In this document: positions 34,899 through 44,079 of the stretch, in pieces
Position numbering within the stretch: position 1 is the first letter of the stretch
Layout: each line of letters starts with the position of its first letter
Source: Lachnospiraceae bacterium
Lineage (GTDB): Bacteria; Bacillota; Clostridia; Lachnospirales; Lachnospiraceae
DNA: 55,553 nt
Assembly (NCBI GenBank): GCA_029012365.1
Contig: JAQXLY010000002.1
Location: 1-55,553, forward strand
Direction of reading: 5' to 3'
Made by a program: the position numbers and the translations under genes
The notes under the pieces: model-generated
What the model was told of the DNA's origin: nothing
Database searches by the model: none
What the model saw: the letters and a program-made list of their open reading frames with translations, nothing else

Positions 34899-36566
34899 TT
34901 AATGCTCAAAATGTTTCGCCACATCCTGCAGATACGAAATTATCGGCAGATGCTGCGGACATACCGACTCACATTGACCGCACCCGATACAGTCGCTCGC
35001 CTTTCCGAAGGTCACACATAATCTGTCATAATACTCCTCCTGCGGTGTCCAGCCCTTTCCGGGGAGCTCCTGGCAGTCCGTATTATACAAAGAAAAATAC
35101 TTCGGAATGGCAATCTTCATCGGACACCCGTCCACACAATACGTGCACCCGGTACACGGCACTACAATGCTCTCATTGATGGTATCTACCGCGCTCCTTA
35201 CCAGCTTCTGCTCCTCCTCACAGAGTGGAACAAAGGACTCCATATAGCTAAGATTATCCGTCAGCTGCTCCATATTACTCATACCGCTAAGTACCAGCTT
35301 CACGTTCGGAAGACTTGCCGCAAACCGGATTGCCCAGGACGGCACCGACATCTTCGGTGCATACGCCTTGAATTCCTGCTCCACCTTTTCAGGCACCCTT
35401 GCAAGCGTTCCGCCCTTTACCGGCTCCATGACGATTACCGGCTTATTGTGCTTTACCGCTACCTCATAACACTTTCTTGACTGAATTCCCACACTGTCCC
35501 AGTCCAGATAATTAATCTGCAGCTGTACAAACTCCATCTCCGGGTGCTCGGTAAGTACCTTGTCCAACACCTCGGCATTGTCATGGAAGGAAAAGCCTAT
35601 ATGCTTTACGCGCCCTTCCTCTTTCTTTTTCGCAAGCCATGTAAAGCAATCAAGCTTGTTATACATCTCATAATGGTCAATCCCGATATCATGAAGAAGA
35701 TAGTAATCAAAATATGTCACACCGGTTCTCGCGCACTGTTCCTCAAACACACGGTCTCTGTCCTCCAAAGTCCGGATAAAGCCCGCATGCAGCTTTGTTG
35801 CCAATCTGAAACTCTCTCTCGGATAACGGCTTGTCAAAATCTCCTTTACCGCACTCTCGCTTTTTCCGCCGCAATACATCAGTGCCGTATCAAAATATGT
35901 AAAGCCCTTTGCGAGATATGTATCCACCATCTTTTTTGCAAGCTCCAAATCAATACTGCCGCCGTCATTCGTATCAAGAAGCGGTAAACGCATCAACCCG
36001 AATCCTAAGTTTTTTACTCCGTCAAACACTGCCATTGTCCTCTCCTGCCTTTCTGTCTCTTTGGCCAAATGAATCCAATATCTCTGTTCAATCACACCAT
36101 CTACCTCTACCTCGTTTTCCAATACGCCGCCGTTGTTCATAATACTCTTTGCGGAACCGGTATTCTCCTTATCGCAGACCATCAGTACCTTATCTATTCC
36201 GAGCTTTTTGCATTCTTCAAGAGCCAGACCAATCATCTGCGTAGCATATCCCTTTCTGCGTTCCGACGGTCTGATACCGTCCCCGATATGACCGCCGTTT
36301 AATAAAAGCGACTCATTCAGATAGTGTCTGATATTAACCGCTCCGAGGAAAATATCACGCTCCTCATCCAGTGCAAAAAAGGTAGAATCCGGCACCTTAT
36401 CCGGTGTCCCTTCCTTCACCTCCAGACTGTTCAAATAATTCTCAAAGTCATGGTAATCTGCACGTCTGATTGCATACGGAATGATTTTCTCGCCGAATGC
36501 GTACCATTCTGCTAACATATCATATAATTGTGTTTTGTACTTTTCTTCCAGTTTTACAAGTTTCAT
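34899..36566 (-). CDS. GNAT acetyltransferase fused in frame to a 4Fe-4S aldo/keto reductase
   Basis: About 555 residues from the ATG at 36566 (GGAGAGAAACTT upstream; an ATG at 36587 has no RBS). Residues 1 to about 170 are a GNAT domain (HIGDGIRPSERRKGYATQMIGLAL is the acetyl-CoA loop, cited in part), ending RYWIHLAK. After a nine-residue linker, residues from MAVFDGVKNLGFGLMRLP on are an aldo/keto reductase (YFDTALMYCGG, LATKLH, YLLHDIG) with two C-terminal ferredoxin-type clusters, CTGCTYCVDGCP and CIGCGQCESVCP. The linker (ETERQERT) is encoded by AGGCAGGAGAGGACA directly before the AKR's own ATG at 36035, i.e. an apparent Shine-Dalgarno sequence. I therefore read it as two formerly separate genes joined by loss of the GNAT stop codon; the AKR may still be made separately. 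Confidence 0.88.
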   Translation of the reverse strand: MKLVKLEEKYKTQLYDMLAEWYAFGEKIIPYAIRRADYHDFENYLNSLEVKEGTPDKVPDSTFFALDEERDIFLGAVNIRHYLNESLLLNGGHIGDGIRPSERRKGYATQMIGLALEECKKLGIDKVLMVCDKENTGSAKSIMNNGGVLENEVEVDGVIEQRYWIHLAKETERQERTMAVFDGVKNLGFGLMRLPLLDTNDGGSIDLELAKKMVDTYLAKGFTYFDTALMYCGGKSESAVKEILTSRYPRESFRLATKLHAGFIRTLEDRDRVFEEQCARTGVTYFDYYLLHDIGIDHYEMYNKLDCFTWLAKKKEEGRVKHIGFSFHDNAEVLDKVLTEHPEMEFVQLQINYLDWDSVGIQSRKCYEVAVKHNKPVIVMEPVKGGTLARVPEKVEQEFKAYAPKMSVPSWAIRFAASLPNVKLVLSGMSNMEQLTDNLSYMESFVPLCEEEQKLVRSAVDTINESIVVPCTGCTYCVDGCPMKIAIPKYFSLYNTDCQELPGKGWTPQEEYYDRLCVTFGKASDCIGCGQCESVCPQHLPIISYLQDVAKHFEH

Positions 36567-36602
36567 AAGTTTCTCTCTCCGTTTCATCGTACGCTTCTGC
36601 GC

Positions 36603-37784
36603 CTACCCTAATAGAAAGTCAATGACGTTAATTTGTTGAATCCCATCTTCCCCCATCGGAATCTCGTCCATAGAAATGATATATTTCGGATAGTGGTCAG
36701 GCACCTTTTTTAGTGGCGCGATTTCCCTGCTATAAGTGCCCTCATCCAAAACACTTGCAGCCACCTGAAAATACATTTTTTCTCCTGCCTTCTCGGCAAT
36801 AAAATCTATTTCCTTATCCTCGATTTTTCCAATACTAACTGTATATCCTCTGCGAATCAGTTCCAAATAAACGATATTTTCCAGAATATGACCGATATCA
36901 CGACCACTATCCTTTAACAATAACCGTCTGAATCCTACATCAACCAAATAATATTTCTCAAGAGTTTTCAGATACTGTTTTCCTTTCACATCATATCGTT
37001 CAGCTTTATACATAACAAAGGATTGTATCAGATAATTTATATAGTTCTCAACGGTAATCGGCGTTGTTTTCCTTCCGTAGGAAGTGAGACTATCTGCTAT
37101 TTTTTTTGAAGAAACAACATTTCCAACGTTATCAAGCAGGAACTTAATCATACTTTCCAACAAAGGGACATCCTGCACCTTCTTATTAGCCACAATATCC
37201 TTTAGCAAAACAGTATTGTATATTCCGGACAGGTATTCATTTCGAATATCGTCCTCTTCAATTTTGGCCGCATACGGAAAACCTCCAAATAAAAAATACT
37301 GTTTCCAGGCATCTCTTTTCTCTCCGCCAACCAGCTCAAAATATTCCGCAAAGGAAAGCGGAAGCATCGGTATTTCAACATACCTGCCGGATAACAGCGT
37401 TGCAAGCTCCCCGGACAACATACGGGCATTGGATCCGGTAATATATACATCCACATTGTCTTTGATAAACAGAGAATCTACTGCCTTTTGAAAATCCGGA
37501 ACATTTTGTACCTCATCCAAAAAAACATAATTCATTTTATCCTTTTGCATATGCTCCAACACATACGCATAAAGCTTTCGGTACTCCAACAAATCCTCAA
37601 ATGAAATATCCTCAAAATTTATAGAGATAATCTGATTTTCTGAAACTCCACTCTGCAATAAAAGTGTTCTGAATTGTTCTAAGAGAGTGGACTTTCCACA
37701 ACGGCGAATGCCGGTCACTACTTTGATAATTTTCTTATTCTGCAGTTTTTGCAGCTTTTCCAAATACTGTCTTCTTAACACCAT
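36603..37784 (-). CDS. AAA_14/DUF4143 ATPase
   Basis: 393 residues. N-terminal P-loop ATPase: Walker A GIRRCGKSTLLE (about 25-36), Walker B NYVFLDEVQ (about 90-98), sensor ITGSNARML. A winged-helix-like middle (KIADSLTSYGRKTTPITVENY) and a C-terminal DUF4143 domain with nuclease-like strand DKEIDFIAEKAGEKMYFQVA (cited in part; D-E-I-D-F and Q in the K position). These proteins are common in Clostridia and Bacteroidota; the role is unknown, with links to mobile or defence functions suspected. The promoter carries a long inverted repeat. Confidence 0.9.
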   Translation of the reverse strand: MVLRRQYLEKLQKLQNKKIIKVVTGIRRCGKSTLLEQFRTLLLQSGVSENQIISINFEDISFEDLLEYRKLYAYVLEHMQKDKMNYVFLDEVQNVPDFQKAVDSLFIKDNVDVYITGSNARMLSGELATLLSGRYVEIPMLPLSFAEYFELVGGEKRDAWKQYFLFGGFPYAAKIEEDDIRNEYLSGIYNTVLLKDIVANKKVQDVPLLESMIKFLLDNVGNVVSSKKIADSLTSYGRKTTPITVENYINYLIQSFVMYKAERYDVKGKQYLKTLEKYYLVDVGFRRLLLKDSGRDIGHILENIVYLELIRRGYTVSIGKIEDKEIDFIAEKAGEKMYFQVAASVLDEGTYSREIAPLKKVPDHYPKYIISMDEIPMGEDGIQQINVIDFLLG

Positions 37785-37801
37785 ACAATCACCTCATATA
37801 C

Positions 37802-37831
37802 AGTATACTATAAAAAGAGCAAAAAATTCAA
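37802..37831 (-). promoter_or_regulatory. Promoter of the AAA_14 gene
   Basis: Minus strand TTGAAT (37831-37826), 18-bp spacer, TATACT (37807-37802); AGGTGATTGT is the RBS just downstream. The start codon is only 18 bp from the -10, so the leader is very short. Confidence 0.65.
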
Positions 37832-37844
37832 CACTTTTTATAGT
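37807..37844. repeat. Perfect 11-bp inverted repeat embracing the AAA_14 promoter
   Basis: ACTATAAAAAG (37807-37817) and CTTTTTATAGT (37834-37844) are perfect inverse copies, 16 bp apart; with one mismatch the arms extend to 14 bp. The left arm overlaps the -10 and spacer, the right arm lies upstream of the -35, as expected for a repressor site, though the AT-rich hairpin could also be a decayed terminator. Confidence 0.55.
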
Positions 37845-37884
37845 CTACTACAAAATTTTCGCGGATGCTCCGTGCACATCACAG

Positions 37885-37918
37885 AAAGCACCCCGACATA
37901 AAAACGCCGGGGTGCTTT
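37885..37918. terminator. Bidirectional terminator-like hairpin
   Basis: An 11-bp GC-rich stem (AAAGCACCCCG / CGGGGTGCTTT) with a 12-nt loop; T-rich on both sides (TTTTAT on plus, TTTCTGT on minus). It would end any transcript coming from the minus-strand remnant or serA before the AAA_14 promoter. Confidence 0.7.
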
Positions 37919-37920
37919 TA

Positions 37921-38058
37921 TCAGCCGTTTATTGCTACATACAATTCATCAATATTGGAATACGAATAAGTTTCACCTTTGTATGTGACACTTGTAAGGT
38001 TTTTACATTTTTCAAATGTATATCTCCCATAAAATAAAAATGTATGTGCCGAATCCGC
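37921..38058 (-). pseudogene. 3' remnant of a BspA-type leucine-rich-repeat protein
   Basis: The minus strand encodes YTFEKCKNLTSVTYKGETY and then YSNIDELYVAING before a stop at 37921-37923. The C-x-N-L-T-S-V-x-Y pattern is the final unit of BspA/TpLRR surface proteins, which often end in a short tail of this kind. Only about 45 codons remain, without a start or secretion signal, wedged between the serA hairpin and the terminator at 37885, which would be the old gene's own terminator. Confidence 0.5.
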
Positions 38059-38067
38059 GCATCTATA

Positions 38068-38107
38068 CAGCAAGGGCTCCCGCCAGTGAGGCGGAAGCCC
38101 TTTGCTG
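38068..38107 (-). terminator. Hairpin downstream of serA
   Basis: CAGCAAGGGCTCCCGCC pairs imperfectly with GGCGGAAGCCCTTTGCTG over 17 positions with a 5-nt loop, 13 bp after the serA stop. The minus-strand side lacks a T tract; the plus-strand side has TTTTGT. It is probably a stabilising or weak terminating hairpin for serCA. Confidence 0.6.
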
Positions 38108-38120
38108 TTTTGTAAAAATA

Positions 38121-39299
38121 TTACAGTACACGTACCTTCAATACGCCGTCAATTGCATTTAACTTTTCAACTACACCATCAGCAACCTTTGCCGCTACAT
38201 CAAGCACAGTATAAGCAAACTCTCCTCTGCTCTTGTTTACCATGTTCTCAATGTTGATGTTCTCAGCGGAGAAAGCACCGGTGAACTGGGTCAGCATATT
38301 CGGAATGTTCTTGTGGCAGATCGTTACACGAGCTACGGTCTTGCAAACACCTGCATCACATGCCGGATAGTTTACGGAGTTGATAATATTACCGTTCTCA
38401 ATGTACTCTCTGATTTCGTTCACTGCCATTACCGCACAGTTATCCTCGGACTCTTCGGTGGAAGCACCGAGATGCGGAATAGCAATAACACCTGCCATGC
38501 CTGCACTCTTTGCATTCGGGAAGTCGGTTACATACTTTGCAACCTTACCGGAAGCAAGAGCCTCCTCCATCGCCTCATCATCAACCAGAAGGTCTCTTGC
38601 GAAGTTGAGGATGATAACGCCGTCCTTCATCATAGCAATGGTATCCTTGTTAATCATCTTCTTTGTGTTTACATTCGGGTCCTCATTCTCAACAAGCGGG
38701 GTATGTACGGAAATGTAATCACATACAGAGAAGATTTCCTCACGGGTCTTTACACGATGAACCGCACTGGAAATATTCCATGCCGCATCTACGGAAAGAT
38801 ACGGGTCACAACCGTATACTTCCATACCGAGGCTGACAGCCGCATTTGCAAGCGGTCCGCCGATTGCACCGAGACCGATGATACCGAGCTTCTTTCCCTT
38901 AATTTCCTTACCGGCAAACTTTGCTTTGCCCTTTTCTACGAGCTTTGCAACATTCTCATCATCCTTTACGGTCTGAACCCAGTTGATACCGCCTACAATA
39001 TCTCTGGAAGCCATAAGCATACCTGCGATTGCAAGCTCCTTTACACCATTTGCATTTGCACCCGGTGTATTAAATACAACAATACCCTGCTCAGCGCACT
39101 TTGCAAGCGGAATATTGTTTACACCCGCACCTGCTCTTGCTACGCAAAGAAGCTTATCGGAAAACTCCATCTCATGCATAACTGCGGAACGAACCAAGAA
39201 TGCCTCTGCATCTGCCGCATTCTCGGTCTTTGCGTAGTCTGCGGTAAAATTATTAAGACCGACTGCTGCAATCGGATTTAAGCAATGATACTGATACAT
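38121..39299 (-). CDS. serA: D-3-phosphoglycerate dehydrogenase
   Basis: 392 residues, the short clostridial type. NAD-binding GLGAIGGPLANAA (about 140-152), catalytic Arg (LNFARD), Glu and His (PHLGASTEESE), and a C-terminal ACT domain (about 320-392) that in relatives binds serine for feedback control. It oxidises 3-phosphoglycerate to 3-phosphohydroxypyruvate, the first step of serine synthesis. It follows serC by 16 bp in one operon. Confidence 0.96.
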   Translation of the reverse strand: MYQYHCLNPIAAVGLNNFTADYAKTENAADAEAFLVRSAVMHEMEFSDKLLCVARAGAGVNNIPLAKCAEQGIVVFNTPGANANGVKELAIAGMLMASRDIVGGINWVQTVKDDENVAKLVEKGKAKFAGKEIKGKKLGIIGLGAIGGPLANAAVSLGMEVYGCDPYLSVDAAWNISSAVHRVKTREEIFSVCDYISVHTPLVENEDPNVNTKKMINKDTIAMMKDGVIILNFARDLLVDDEAMEEALASGKVAKYVTDFPNAKSAGMAGVIAIPHLGASTEESEDNCAVMAVNEIREYIENGNIINSVNYPACDAGVCKTVARVTICHKNIPNMLTQFTGAFSAENINIENMVNKSRGEFAYTVLDVAAKVADGVVEKLNAIDGVLKVRVL

Positions 39300-39315
39300 A
39301 GAAATACCCTCCTGA

Positions 39316-40401
39316 TTACTTCGTATTTTCAGCCTCGAACTTCTTCATGAACTCAACCAGAGCCTCAACACCTTCCTTCGGCATAGCGTTGTAGATACTT
39401 GCGCGCATACCGCCTACGGTTCTGTGACCCTTTAAGTTCTCAAAGCCTGCTGCCTTTGCTTCCTTAACAAACTTTGCATCCAGCTCCTCGTCGCCGGTTA
39501 CAAACGGAACATTCATAAGAGAACGGTCTTCCTTACGAACGGTACCCTTAAACATCTTGCTCTCGTCAAGGAAATCATAAAGAATCTTAGCCTTCTCCTC
39601 GTTACGCTGCTTCATAACCTCTAAGCCGCCCATCTTCTTGAGCCACTTAAATACCTTACCGCAGATATAGATACCGTATGCCGGCGGAGTATTGTAAAGA
39701 GAACCGTTGTCGGCATGAACCTTATACTTTAACATGGTAGGAGTGCCCGGAAGGGTATCCTCGGTGATTAAGTCCTCACGGATAATAACGATAACAACGC
39801 CTGCCGGTCCGACATTCTTCTGAACGCCGCCGTAGATTACACCGTACTTGGTTACATCTACCGGCTCGGAAAGGAAGCAGGAAGAAACATCCGCTACCAA
39901 AGTCTTACCCTTGGTATTCGGCAGAGTCTTAAACTTTGTACCGTAAATGGTGTTATTCTCACAGATATATACATAATCCGCATCCTCACTGATCGGAAGG
40001 TCGGAGCAATCCGGAATGTAGGAGAAAGTCTTATCTGCCGAAGAAGCAATCGCATTTGCCTTACCGTAAATCTGTGCTTCCTGATAAGCCTTCTTTGCCC
40101 ACTGACCGGTAATGATGTAGTCGGCAACCTTATTCTTCATCAGGTTCATCGGAATCATTGCGAACTGCTGGGAAGCACCGCCCTGTAAGAACAATACCTT
40201 GTAATTATCCGGAATGTTCATCAAATCTCTTAAATCCTGCTCTGCGGTCTTGATGATTTCCTCATAAGCCTTGGAACGATGGCTCATCTCCATAACGGAC
40301 ATGCCGGTTCCCTTATAATCCAGCATCTCGTCAGCTGCCTCTTTTAATACTTCCTCCGGTAATACTGCCGGACCTGCGGAAAAATTATACACTCTTCCCA
40401 T
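39316..40401 (-). CDS. serC: Phosphoserine aminotransferase
   Basis: 361 residues from the ATG at 40401 (MGRVYNFSAGPAVLP), chosen because GGAGG lies nine bases upstream; the ATG at 40416 overlaps the SD itself. The PLP lysine is in YGGVQKNVGPAG, with other class V features (FLQGGASQQF, GQWAKKAY). It converts 3-phosphohydroxypyruvate and glutamate to phosphoserine. serC leads the serC-serA operon. No serB is present here. Confidence 0.96.
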   Translation of the reverse strand: MGRVYNFSAGPAVLPEEVLKEAADEMLDYKGTGMSVMEMSHRSKAYEEIIKTAEQDLRDLMNIPDNYKVLFLQGGASQQFAMIPMNLMKNKVADYIITGQWAKKAYQEAQIYGKANAIASSADKTFSYIPDCSDLPISEDADYVYICENNTIYGTKFKTLPNTKGKTLVADVSSCFLSEPVDVTKYGVIYGGVQKNVGPAGVVIVIIREDLITEDTLPGTPTMLKYKVHADNGSLYNTPPAYGIYICGKVFKWLKKMGGLEVMKQRNEEKAKILYDFLDESKMFKGTVRKEDRSLMNVPFVTGDEELDAKFVKEAKAAGFENLKGHRTVGGMRASIYNAMPKEGVEALVEFMKKFEAENTK

Positions 40402-40457
40402 TTCTTTATCCTCCATTCATATATTTTGTCGCTTTATCACGGCAAACTATTAACAAT

Positions 40458-40486
40458 ATTATAATGCAAACAATCCCATGCGTCAA
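40458..40486 (-). promoter_or_regulatory. Promoter of serC-serA
   Basis: Minus strand TTGACG (40486-40481), 17-bp spacer, TATAAT (40463-40458), 57 bp before serC. It lies just beyond the ilvB stop, so serCA has its own transcription. Confidence 0.82.
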
Positions 40487-40510
40487 TCGCTTTTTGTTAT
40501 TAATTTGACA

Positions 40511-42190
40511 TTATTTTTCTTTTTCTAAGTCTTCCTCGGTAAATACCTCCTGAATCGGAGCTCCCGGTGCAACCATCGGCCAAACCTTCTCATCACTGTC
40601 AATCCGACAATCAATGACAAACGGTCCCTCTGCCGCAAATGCCTTCTTTATGGCAACATCAAGCTCCTCTCTCGTAGTAACCGTCATTCCTTCTGCACCC
40701 ATACCCTCTGCAACCTTAACAAAGTCCATTCCGTCCTGCAAGGTCGTATTAGAATAACGTTTCCCGTAAAACAGCGTCTGCCACTGACGAACCATACCGA
40801 GCACGTGGTTATTGATGACTACCTGAATCATCGGAATCCGGTTTCTTGCTGCGGAAGCAAGCTCGTTGATGTTCATACGGAAACAACCGTCTCCGGCAAT
40901 ATTAATGACACGTTTCCCCGGCATACCGGTCTTGGCACCCATCGCAGCTCCGAAGCCGTAGCCCATGGTTCCCAATCCTCCCGATGTAAGTAAGGTACGC
41001 GGCTTTTTGTAAGAATAGAACTGCGCCGCCCACATCTGATGCTGTCCGACCTCGGTTACAATAATCGCATCTCCCTTGGTCTCCTGATATAGGCGATTTA
41101 CTACATACGGTCCGGAGAGTCCTTCCGGGATAACTAACGGGAACTTCTCCTTATATTCTACAATATGCTTAATCCACTCTGTGTTTTCCTTTTTCTCAAA
41201 ACGCGTATTGAGAACCTTTAATACTTCCTTAATGTCTCCGATGATTGAAGCGTCCGTCAATACATTTTTGTTGATTTCTGCCGGGTCGATATCAATGTGC
41301 AGAATCTTCGCGTCCTTTGCAAACTTCTTTGCATTCCCGGTCACGCGGTCCGAAAATCTCACACCGATTGCAACTAATAAGTCACATTCCGTCACCGCAT
41401 AGTTGGAAGCCTTTGTACCATGCATTCCGACCATGCCGGTATAATTTTCCTTCGTACCGTCATAAGCTCCCTTACCCATCAGTGTATCCGCCACCGGAGC
41501 ATCAAGCTTTACCACAAATTCAGCCAGTTCTCTGCTGGCACCGGAAATAACAGCGCCTCCTCCGACTAAAATCATAGGACGCTCTGACTTTTTGATTAAC
41601 TTTACCGCCCTCGCCAAATCCTCTTCCGTAATAGTATCCTTTACACGTTTCACCGGCTCCGGCTTGACTGCCTCATACTCATACATGGCAGCGGTTACAT
41701 CCTTTGTAATATCCACAAGAACCGGTCCCGGTCTGCCGCTCTGTGCAATTCTGAATGCACGACGAATTGTATCCGCAAGCTTTGTAATATCCTTCACAAT
41801 AAAGCTGTGCTTTGTAATCGGCATGACTACACCCGCAATATCAATCTCCTGAAAACTGTCTCTTCCCAACAAAGAGACACCTACATTACAGGTAATAGCT
41901 ACCACCGGAACAGAATCCATATATGCTGTCGCAATACCGGTAACAAGATTCGTTGCCCCCGGGCCGCTGGTTGCCATACACACGCCGACCTTGCCCGTTG
42001 CCCTTGCATAACCGTCCGCTGCATGTGCCGCGCCCTGCTCATGAGAAGTTAAAACATGATGAATCTTATCCTGATACTCATAAAGTGCATCATAAATATT
42101 TAAAATCGCACCGCCCGGATAGCCGAATACGGTATCCACTCCCTGCTCCAGCAGACACTCTAATACAATCTGAGAACCGTTTAATTCCAT
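40511..42190 (-). CDS. ilvB: Acetolactate synthase large subunit
   Basis: 559 residues. TPP enzyme order: Pyr domain with catalytic Glu in SHEQGAAHAADG (about 50), central FAD/nucleotide domain (VLVDITKDV onwards), PP domain with GDGCFRMNINELASA and the closing INNHVLGMVRQWQ. It condenses pyruvate (or pyruvate with 2-ketobutyrate) in valine, leucine and isoleucine synthesis. It follows ilvD by 17 bp. No ilvN regulatory subunit is next to it; either it lies elsewhere or the operon continues differently from the usual ilvBN. Confidence 0.95.
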   Translation of the reverse strand: MELNGSQIVLECLLEQGVDTVFGYPGGAILNIYDALYEYQDKIHHVLTSHEQGAAHAADGYARATGKVGVCMATSGPGATNLVTGIATAYMDSVPVVAITCNVGVSLLGRDSFQEIDIAGVVMPITKHSFIVKDITKLADTIRRAFRIAQSGRPGPVLVDITKDVTAAMYEYEAVKPEPVKRVKDTITEEDLARAVKLIKKSERPMILVGGGAVISGASRELAEFVVKLDAPVADTLMGKGAYDGTKENYTGMVGMHGTKASNYAVTECDLLVAIGVRFSDRVTGNAKKFAKDAKILHIDIDPAEINKNVLTDASIIGDIKEVLKVLNTRFEKKENTEWIKHIVEYKEKFPLVIPEGLSGPYVVNRLYQETKGDAIIVTEVGQHQMWAAQFYSYKKPRTLLTSGGLGTMGYGFGAAMGAKTGMPGKRVINIAGDGCFRMNINELASAARNRIPMIQVVINNHVLGMVRQWQTLFYGKRYSNTTLQDGMDFVKVAEGMGAEGMTVTTREELDVAIKKAFAAEGPFVIDCRIDSDEKVWPMVAPGAPIQEVFTEEDLEKEK

Positions 42191-42207
42191 TGTAACTCTC
42201 CTTTATT

Positions 42208-43872
42208 TTACTTCATTTCAAGCACGGCACCCTTACATGCTGCCGAAACCATAGAAGCATATCTTGCAAGATATCCTGTCGTTACCTTCGGTTCTCTCGG
42301 CTGCCACTTTTCGCGTCTTGCCTGCATTTCTTCGTCACTGATTTTTACGTTAATCGCATTCGCATTAATATCGATGGAAATAATATCGCCATCCTCTACC
42401 AATGCAATCGGTCCGCCCACTGCCGCTTCCGGACAAACATGACCGATGGAAGCACCACGGCTTGCGCCGGAAAATCTGCCGTCGGTAATGAGCGCTACGG
42501 TAGAGCCGAGTCCCATACCTGCGATTGCGGAAGTCGGATTCAGCATCTCTCTCATACCCGGACCGCCCTTTGGACCTTCGTAACGGATAACTACGACATC
42601 GCCTGCCTGAATCTTTCCGCCGAGAATTGCTGCAATCGCATCCTCCTCACAGTCAAACACTCTTGCCGGACCTTCATGCTTAAGCATTTCCGGTACAACC
42701 GCAGAACGCTTTACAACACAGGAATCCGGAGCCAGATTACCCTTTAATACGGCAATACCGCCGGTCTCACTATACGGTTTTTCAATCGGACGGATGATGT
42801 CAGGATTTGTGTTCTTTACCGGAGCAATATTCTCACCCACGGTCTTGCCGGTAACGGTCATGCAATCAAGATTTAATAAATTCTTCTTGCTCAACTCGTT
42901 CATTACGGCATACACACCGCCGGCTTCATTCAATTCCTCAATGTAAGCATGCCCTGCCGGTGCCAGATGACACAGATTCGGAGTCTTTGCACTGATGGAA
43001 TTTGCTATATCTACATTAAGCTCAACACCTGCCTCATGTGCGATTGCAGGCAGATGAAGCATACTGTTGGTAGAACAGCCGAGCGCCATATCTACGGTAA
43101 GAGCGTTCATAAACGCCTTCTCGGTCATAATGTCACAAGGACGGATATTCTTTTCAAGCAGCTCCATAATCTTCATTCCGGCATGCTTTGCAAGACGGAT
43201 GCGCTCTGAATAAACCGCAGGAATCGTACCATTCCCCTGTAATCCCATACCGAGCACCTCTGTCAGACAGTTCATGGAATTAGCGGTATACATACCGGAA
43301 CAGGAACCACAGGTCGGACACACCTTCTCTACATAATAATCCAGCTCCTCCTCGCTCATCTTCCCCGCCGCATGGGCGCCGACAGCCTCAAACATACTGG
43401 AAAGACTGGTTTTACTTCCATGTACATGACCGGCAAGCATCGGGCCTCCGCTGACAAAAATCGTCGGTATATTGAGCCTTGCCGCTGCCATCAAAAGCCC
43501 CGGTACATTTTTATCACAATTCGGAACCATAACAAGGGCATCAAACTGATGTGCCAAAGCCATTGCCTCCGTAGAATCTGCTATCAAATCTCTTGTTACA
43601 AGGGAATACTTCATGCCGACGTGACCCATGGCGATACCGTCACAAACCGCAATTGCCGGGAAGACCCGCGGTACACCGCCTGCCATTGCCACACCCAGCT
43701 TCACCGCCTCCACAATCTTGTCAAGGTTCATATGACCCGGCACAATCTCATTGTAGGAGCTGACAATACCGATTAACGGCTTATCCATTTCTTCCTTCGT
43801 TAAACCAAGTGCGTTAAACAGAGACCGATGCGGTGCCTGTGTTGCGCCCTTCTTCACTGCGTCACTCTTCAT
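42208..43872 (-). CDS. ilvD: Dihydroxy-acid dehydratase
   Basis: 554 residues from the ATG at 43872, with AAAGGTGG upstream (a GTG four codons earlier is too near the SD). Cluster ligands are visible: Cys in PNCDKNVPG (about 119), and [19 protein letters not shown] (about 186-204); the C-terminal [11 protein letters not shown] is the active-site serine region. It dehydrates dihydroxy acids in branched-chain amino-acid synthesis. The gene heads the ilvD-ilvB operon. Confidence 0.96.
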   Translation of the reverse strand: MKSDAVKKGATQAPHRSLFNALGLTKEEMDKPLIGIVSSYNEIVPGHMNLDKIVEAVKLGVAMAGGVPRVFPAIAVCDGIAMGHVGMKYSLVTRDLIADSTEAMALAHQFDALVMVPNCDKNVPGLLMAAARLNIPTIFVSGGPMLAGHVHGSKTSLSSMFEAVGAHAAGKMSEEELDYYVEKVCPTCGSCSGMYTANSMNCLTEVLGMGLQGNGTIPAVYSERIRLAKHAGMKIMELLEKNIRPCDIMTEKAFMNALTVDMALGCSTNSMLHLPAIAHEAGVELNVDIANSISAKTPNLCHLAPAGHAYIEELNEAGGVYAVMNELSKKNLLNLDCMTVTGKTVGENIAPVKNTNPDIIRPIEKPYSETGGIAVLKGNLAPDSCVVKRSAVVPEMLKHEGPARVFDCEEDAIAAILGGKIQAGDVVVIRYEGPKGGPGMREMLNPTSAIAGMGLGSTVALITDGRFSGASRGASIGHVCPEAAVGGPIALVEDGDIISIDINANAINVKISDEEMQARREKWQPREPKVTTGYLARYASMVSAACKGAVLEMK

Positions 43873-43967
43873 AAGTGATTCCACCTTTCTTCAGATTAAT
43901 TTCCAATTTTCGCGGCCAAGCGCCACAAATTATCACTTTATCGTGCTAAAGCTGCAATTTTCTACTT

Positions 43968-43996
43968 AGTATAACAGACACTTGTAAAAAAGTCAA
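43968..43996 (-). promoter_or_regulatory. Promoter of ilvD-ilvB
   Basis: Minus strand TTGACT (43996-43991), 17-bp spacer, TATACT (43973-43968), about 95 bp before ilvD. The leader contains no leucine/valine-rich peptide or terminator, so classical attenuation is not evident. Confidence 0.82.
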
Positions 43997-44023
43997 TAGC
44001 CGCACGGCACAGGCGCTTAATGG

Positions 44024-44038
44024 TGGTAGCCGCTACCA
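44024..44038. promoter_or_regulatory. Palindrome upstream of the ilvD promoter
   Basis: TGGTAGC-C-GCTACCA is a perfect 15-bp palindrome centred about 35 bp upstream of the -35 box, where an activator site would be expected. No matching copy was noticed elsewhere in the window. Confidence 0.45.
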
Positions 44039-44079
44039 TCATAAATTCTAGCATACTTCACACTCTAAAACAAGAAAAA

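Noticed and set aside
38313..39281. Long plus-strand frame of 322 codons opposite serA.
   Set aside because: It is a shadow of serA codon usage, cysteine- and tyrosine-rich, with no RBS or recognisable motif.
43873..43967. Possible CodY box in the ilvD leader (AATTAATCTGAAGAA).
   Set aside because: By hand only about 9 of 15 positions fit the consensus, which an AT-rich leader would give by chance.
44021..44038. TGGTGGTAGCCGC resembles the T-box antiterminator core (GGTGGNACCGCG).
   Set aside because: It carries an extra base, is on the strand opposite to ilvD, is followed by no plus-strand gene and lacks the other T-box elements; the simple palindrome explains it better.
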